The notes under the pieces were generated by a model. That model had not been told where the DNA came from, did not search any database, and worked only from the letters and a program-made list of their open reading frames with translations. From Aequorivita lipolytica (GTDB lineage: Bacteria > Bacteroidota > Bacteroidia > Flavobacteriales > Flavobacteriaceae), in assembly GCF_007997135.1 (NCBI RefSeq), contig NZ_VORU01000009.1, positions 1-64,000 on the forward strand: DNA of 64,000 bases. Direction: 5' to 3'. Position numbers and translations under genes: made by a program. Each line of letters opens with the position of its first letter. Within the stretch, counting starts at the first letter, position 1. Shown in pieces: positions 61,144 through 64,000 of the stretch.

Positions 61144-61895
61144 GAAGAAAAATAGTAGCAGGTAACTGGAAAATGAACTACGATTTAGCCGAAACTGAAC
61201 TGTTTTTGGTTGAATTGAAAAAGCAAGTTTTCCCCGAAAATGTAATGGTAATGATAGCTCCGGCCTTCACAAATTTGAATCATGCTTTTAATTCGGTGCG
61301 TGAGCATCCCGTGACAATCGTTGCCCAAAATATGCATCAAAACAACGAAGGTGCTTTTACTGGTGAAATCTCTGCAAAAATGCTTAAAAGCATTGGGGTG
61401 ACCACTGTCATTTTGGGTCATAGCGAGCGCCGCGCATATTTTAATGAAAACAGCACTGTTCTTTCCGAAAAAGTAAATACTGCTTTAGAAAATGAGATGA
61501 CGGCTATTTTTTGTGTAGGTGAGGAGTTAAAGGATAGAAAGGAAGAAACCCATTTTGAATTGATAAAAACACAACTCTCTGAAGGAATTTTCCACATTTC
61601 TGACGATGCTTGGAAGAATATAGTTATCGCCTATGAGCCCGTTTGGGCAATTGGTACCGGCGAAACAGCAAGCCCAGAGCAAGCGCAGGAAATGCACAAA
61701 TTCATCCGGAAAACTATTGCTGAAAAATATTCAAAAGAAATAGCAGATAAAGTTTCAATCCTTTACGGAGGCAGTGTAAAAGCAGACAATGCCACTGAGA
61801 TTTTTGGACAGGAAGATGTGGATGGCGGATTGATTGGGGGCGCATCGCTGAAAGTAGATAGTTTTATGAAAATAATTAACGCCTTCGGGACTTAA
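61140..61895 (+). CDS. tpiA: Triosephosphate isomerase
   Basis: 251 aa. Catalytic residues are seen in GNWKMN (Lys11), ILGHSERR (His) and AYEPVWAIGTG (Glu, loop 6), with the phosphate loop YGGSVK. It interconverts DHAP and G3P. The gene follows the thioredoxin gene with a four-base overlap and ends in a period-7 region. Confidence 0.96.
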   Translation: MRRKIVAGNWKMNYDLAETELFLVELKKQVFPENVMVMIAPAFTNLNHAFNSVREHPVTIVAQNMHQNNEGAFTGEISAKMLKSIGVTTVILGHSERRAYFNENSTVLSEKVNTALENEMTAIFCVGEELKDRKEETHFELIKTQLSEGIFHISDDAWKNIVIAYEPVWAIGTGETASPEQAQEMHKFIRKTIAEKYSKEIADKVSILYGGSVKADNATEIFGQEDVDGGLIGGASLKVDSFMKIINAFGT

Positions 61896-62006
61896 ATAAC
61901 AAATTCCAAATCATAAATAAATTCCAAATCCCTAAAAAGCAAATTTCAACTTTGCTTTTTGCTTTTTATTTGGAATTTGGTGCTTGTAATTTGAGATTTT
62001 TTTTCG
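61894..62006. repeat. Period-7 region with nested inverted repeats after tpiA
   Basis: Left part: AAATAAC, AAATTCC, AAATCAT, AAATAAA. Right part (from 61951): TTTGCTT, TTTGCTT, TTTATTT, GGAATTT, GGTGCTT, GTAATTT, GAGATTT. AAAAAGCAAA (61934-61943) pairs with TTTGCTTTTT (61951-61960), and AAATTCCAAAT (61919-61929) with ATTTGGAATTT (61968-61978), giving a large stem-loop. It starts in the tpiA stop codon. Confidence 0.7.
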
Positions 62007-62022
62007 TCTAGAATTTAAAATT

Positions 62023-62850
62023 ATGAATTATATAGAATACATTTTTAAAGTAGCTCCGCTCCAGCCAGGAACAGAAATCTTGATTGCTGAATTGGGTTAC
62101 GCAGGTTTTGAAAGCTTCGTGGAAACGGAAGATGGCGTAACGGCATACATTCAAAAAGACGAATGGAACGGTACTATTTTGGACGATATTAATATTTTGG
62201 ATTCCAAAGAATTTAAAATTGAGTTTACTTTTTCAGAAATAGAACAAATAAACTGGAACGCTGAATGGGAAAAGAATTTTGATTCAATTGAAGTTGATGG
62301 AAAATGTACCGTGCGAGCGCCATTTCATCCAACTAAAAATTTTGAGTACGAAATTGTAATCGAACCCAAAATGTCTTTCGGCACAGGGCATCACGAGACT
62401 ACTTTTATGATGCTGCAGTTTATATTAGAAAATAATTTTGAAAATAAAACCGTGCTTGATATGGGCTGCGGAACTGCTGTGCTGGCTATTTTAGCAGCGA
62501 TGCGCGGTGCTTCAAAACTAGATGCTATTGATATAGACGAATGGTGTTTTGAGAATTCAACCGAAAATATTGAAAGAAATAATTGTAAAAATATTTCAGT
62601 TTTTCTTGGTGATGCGGCATTGCTTTCAGGAAAAAAATATGATGTAATAATTGCTAATATAAACAGAAATATTCTTTTGAATGATATGGAAACATATCGT
62701 AAATGTTTAGATGAGGGCGGTGAACTTTATTTAAGTGGCTTTTATAAAGAAGATTTGACCATTATTACGGAGAGTTGCAATAATCTGGGATTCACTTTCG
62801 TTAAAAATAAAGAAAAAAACAAATGGGTTGCGGCAAAGTTTAAAATTTAG
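62023..62850 (+). CDS. prmA: Ribosomal protein L11 methyltransferase
   Basis: 275 aa. N-terminal ferredoxin-like domain (~1-95), then a SAM-dependent domain with MSFGTGHHETTFMML, VLDMGCGTAVLAILAAMRGA (motif I) and VIIANINRN (NPPY-like). It methylates ribosomal protein L11 on several amino groups. It lies in a plus-strand run with clpS 33 bases downstream. Confidence 0.94.
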   Translation: MNYIEYIFKVAPLQPGTEILIAELGYAGFESFVETEDGVTAYIQKDEWNGTILDDINILDSKEFKIEFTFSEIEQINWNAEWEKNFDSIEVDGKCTVRAPFHPTKNFEYEIVIEPKMSFGTGHHETTFMMLQFILENNFENKTVLDMGCGTAVLAILAAMRGASKLDAIDIDEWCFENSTENIERNNCKNISVFLGDAALLSGKKYDVIIANINRNILLNDMETYRKCLDEGGELYLSGFYKEDLTIITESCNNLGFTFVKNKEKNKWVAAKFKI

Positions 62851-62883
62851 TAAATTTAAATTGTTAGGAATTTTAAAGATATT

Positions 62884-63159
62884 ATGAGTACCAAAGAAAA
62901 AATACAAGAAGATGTTTCGGTTGCTGAAAAGGAAAGTAATCTCAACGAAATTGTGCTTTACAATGACGATGTAAACACTTTTGACCACGTTATAAGCAGT
63001 TTGATTTTCGCTTGTGAACACACACCAGAACAGGCTGAGCAGTGTTCCATAATTGTTCATTATAAGGGAAAATGTACTGTAAAGACAGGTGATTTCAACG
63101 AATTAAAGCCACGATGTTCAATGCTTTTGGAAGCTGGATTAAGTGCCGAAATAGTTTAA
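62884..63159 (+). CDS. clpS: ATP-dependent Clp protease adaptor ClpS
   Basis: 91 aa. The N-degron pocket motif IVLYNDDVNTFDHVISSL (matching the LYNDDxxTMEFV region) and CEHTPEQAEQCSIIVHYKGK are conserved. ClpS delivers N-end-rule substrates to ClpA/ClpC. Its TAA overlaps the stop of the convergent 52-aa membrane-protein gene (TTAA at 63156-63159). Confidence 0.94.
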   Translation: MSTKEKIQEDVSVAEKESNLNEIVLYNDDVNTFDHVISSLIFACEHTPEQAEQCSIIVHYKGKCTVKTGDFNELKPRCSMLLEAGLSAEIV

Positions 63160-63314
63160 AACCATTCAAAATATACAGCCGAAATGATTACGGCAACTAT
63201 TAAGATTATTAAGACGGTAATTATAAAACCTGCCCCAAAGCGGGTTTTTTTATTGTCTTGAAGAATATAATCTTTTTCTTTTTCGTTATCTGAATCTTTT
63301 ACGATTTTAGTCAT
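63156..63314 (-). CDS. 52-aa single-pass membrane protein
   Basis: From the ATG at 63314: a charged N-terminus (KDSDNEKEKDYILQDNKKTR) and one C-terminal membrane helix (FIITVLIILIVAVIISAVYF). A longer open frame upstream reads across the tRNA terminator region and is not credible. Its stop overlaps clpS. Small proteins of this plan are common in flavobacteria; function unknown. Confidence 0.6.
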   Translation of the reverse strand: MTKIVKDSDNEKEKDYILQDNKKTRFGAGFIITVLIILIVAVIISAVYFEWF

Positions 63315-63378
63315 TTTGATGGTTTTTGAAGAGTACAAATTAATTAAAAATCTGGAATTGTTGTGAAATTTTAGCAAT

Positions 63379-63411
63379 AAAAAAACCACGTTTTTTAGAA
63401 CGTGGTTTTTT
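63379..63411. terminator. Terminator downstream of tRNA-Arg
   Basis: AAAAAACCACGTT (63380-63392) and AACGTGGTTTTTT (63399-63411) form a 13-bp stem with T-tracts on both strands. It ends the minus-strand tRNA-Arg transcript eight bases past its 3' end. Confidence 0.85.
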
Positions 63412-63418
63412 AATTTCG

Positions 63419-63492
63419 TGACCTTGCCAAGATTCAAACTTGGAACCTCCTGAGCCGTAATCAGGTGCGCTATTCAGTTGCGCCACAAGGCC
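63419..63492 (-). tRNA. tRNA-Arg (anticodon ACG)
   Basis: Cloverleaf read on the minus strand: acceptor GGCCTTG/CAAGGTC, D stem GCGC/GCGC, anticodon stem CCTGA/TCAGG with loop TTACGGC, and T stem CCAAG/CTTGG. The ACG anticodon would be converted to ICG by TadA to read CGU, CGC and CGA. CCA is not encoded (ACGA follows the acceptor), so it is added post-transcriptionally. Confidence 0.93.
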
Positions 63493-63564
63493 AATTTATT
63501 TTCGCTTTAAGCGGGTGCAAATATATTTCTTTTTAAATTGCAAGACAAATTAAAATAGTAAAAA

Positions 63565-64000
63565 ATGGATTTATCTAAATTTATTCGAAATGTTGAAGAC
63601 TTTCCCAAGGCTGGAGTTCAGTTTAAGGACGTAACGCCATTGCTTGGTAATAGCGAGGCAATGGAGAGCTGTATTGAACAATTATTGGCTTTAATTGGCG
63701 ACCAGAAAATTGATAAAGTTGCAGCAATAGAATCTCGCGGTTTTTTCTTCGGCACACTCTTGGCGCAAAGGCTCAATGCCGGTTTCGTTCCTATTAGAAA
63801 ACCTGGCAAGCTTCCTTATAAAACGCTGAAAGAACCCTATCAATTAGAATATGGACTTAATGCTCTGGAGATTCATGAAGATGCAATTAAAAAGGGGGAG
63901 CGGGTTCTGTTGCACGATGATGTTTTGGCGACAGGGGGAACGGCTAGGGCAGCTTGTAATTTAATAGAACAATTGGGTGGAGAAATTGTGCAATGTAATT
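63565..64000 (+). CDS. apt: Adenine phosphoribosyltransferase (5' part)
   Basis: The first 145 codons are in the window; the frame continues past its end. FIRNVEDFPKAGVQFKDVTPLL is the family opening, AAIESRGFFFG the substrate-side loop, and VLLHDDVLATGGTA the PRPP-binding motif. It salvages adenine to AMP. The gene lies 73 bases beyond the divergent tRNA-Arg. Confidence 0.93.
   Translation, partial: MDLSKFIRNVEDFPKAGVQFKDVTPLLGNSEAMESCIEQLLALIGDQKIDKVAAIESRGFFFGTLLAQRLNAGFVPIRKPGKLPYKTLKEPYQLEYGLNALEIHEDAIKKGERVLLHDDVLATGGTARAACNLIEQLGGEIVQCN

Noticed and set aside
63315-63437. N-terminal extension of the 52-aa membrane protein
   Set aside because: The extension would be read through the tRNA-Arg terminator hairpin and has no family support.

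Overview
The window is AT-rich, gene-dense chromosomal DNA from a Bacteroidota bacterium, most likely a marine-type Flavobacteriaceae. Evidence read from the sequence: type IX secretion (T9SS) C-terminal sorting domains on exported proteins, Bacteroidota-style -7 boxes (TAnnTTTG) in place of Shine-Dalgarno-rich leaders, many lipoproteins with a lipobox, families typical of this group (DUF6702, DUF4293, DUF1599, BT_3928-like DoxX protein, a long intrinsically disordered segment in Rho), and frequent TTG/GTG starts. The genus cannot be fixed from this window. There is no rRNA operon, prophage, transposase or CRISPR array; it looks like core genome.

Layout. 1-8.8 kb: exported or lipoprotein peptidases (M3, M15, PepE, M1) with small exported proteins, then a TatA-type protein. 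8.9-16.4 kb: a minus-strand kynurenine-degradation cluster in transcription order kynureninase, kynurenine 3-monooxygenase, RidA-type deaminase, aldehyde dehydrogenase, atypical SDR, ACMS decarboxylase, O-methyltransferase. It converts kynurenine towards 2-aminomuconate and 4-oxalocrotonate, but 3-hydroxyanthranilate 3,4-dioxygenase is missing from it. 16.5-24.9 kb: a T9SS-secreted vanadium-haloperoxidase/PAP2-like protein, small lipoproteins and membrane proteins, a methyltransferase, MsrA, a coiled-coil protein with a degenerate zinc ribbon, NIF3 and LpxK. 24.9-36 kb: a TPR hybrid histidine kinase, GAPDH, lipoyl synthase, an ECF sigma factor overlapping a glycosyltransferase, a fasciclin lipoprotein, MurB, an aminotransferase, an aspartyl protease and a DUF1573 protein. 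36-46.5 kb: ValS; a membrane-lipid and proteostasis run (FtsH, LUD protein, CdsA, phosphatidylserine decarboxylase, acyl-CoA-binding protein); RsfS, BirA, PyrE and a NUDIX protein. 46.5-57.1 kb: an M14 peptidase, a T9SS protein, Rho, DUF4293, a phosphodiesterase, TruA, an ABC exporter, the c-di-AMP synthase CdaA and FolP. 57.2-64 kb: DUF1599, a three-part DoxX fusion, an orphan Opp-type permease, a TlpA-like thioredoxin, TpiA, PrmA, ClpS, tRNA-Arg and the start of apt.

The least explained structure is not a gene. At least ten gene junctions carry short tandem arrays whose period is seven bases but whose unit differs from site to site (for example AGTATTG, CAGTTAT, CTTTGAA, AGTTAAG, TAAGACT, GAAGAAA). 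Several begin within three bases of a stop codon. One runs back through the DUF1599 stop region and encodes a heptad-repeat peptide tail. Other recurrent themes are -7 boxes placed four bases before ATG (probably leaderless messages) and tail-to-tail genes whose stop codons overlap or abut. All calls come from reading the sequence; no database search was possible.
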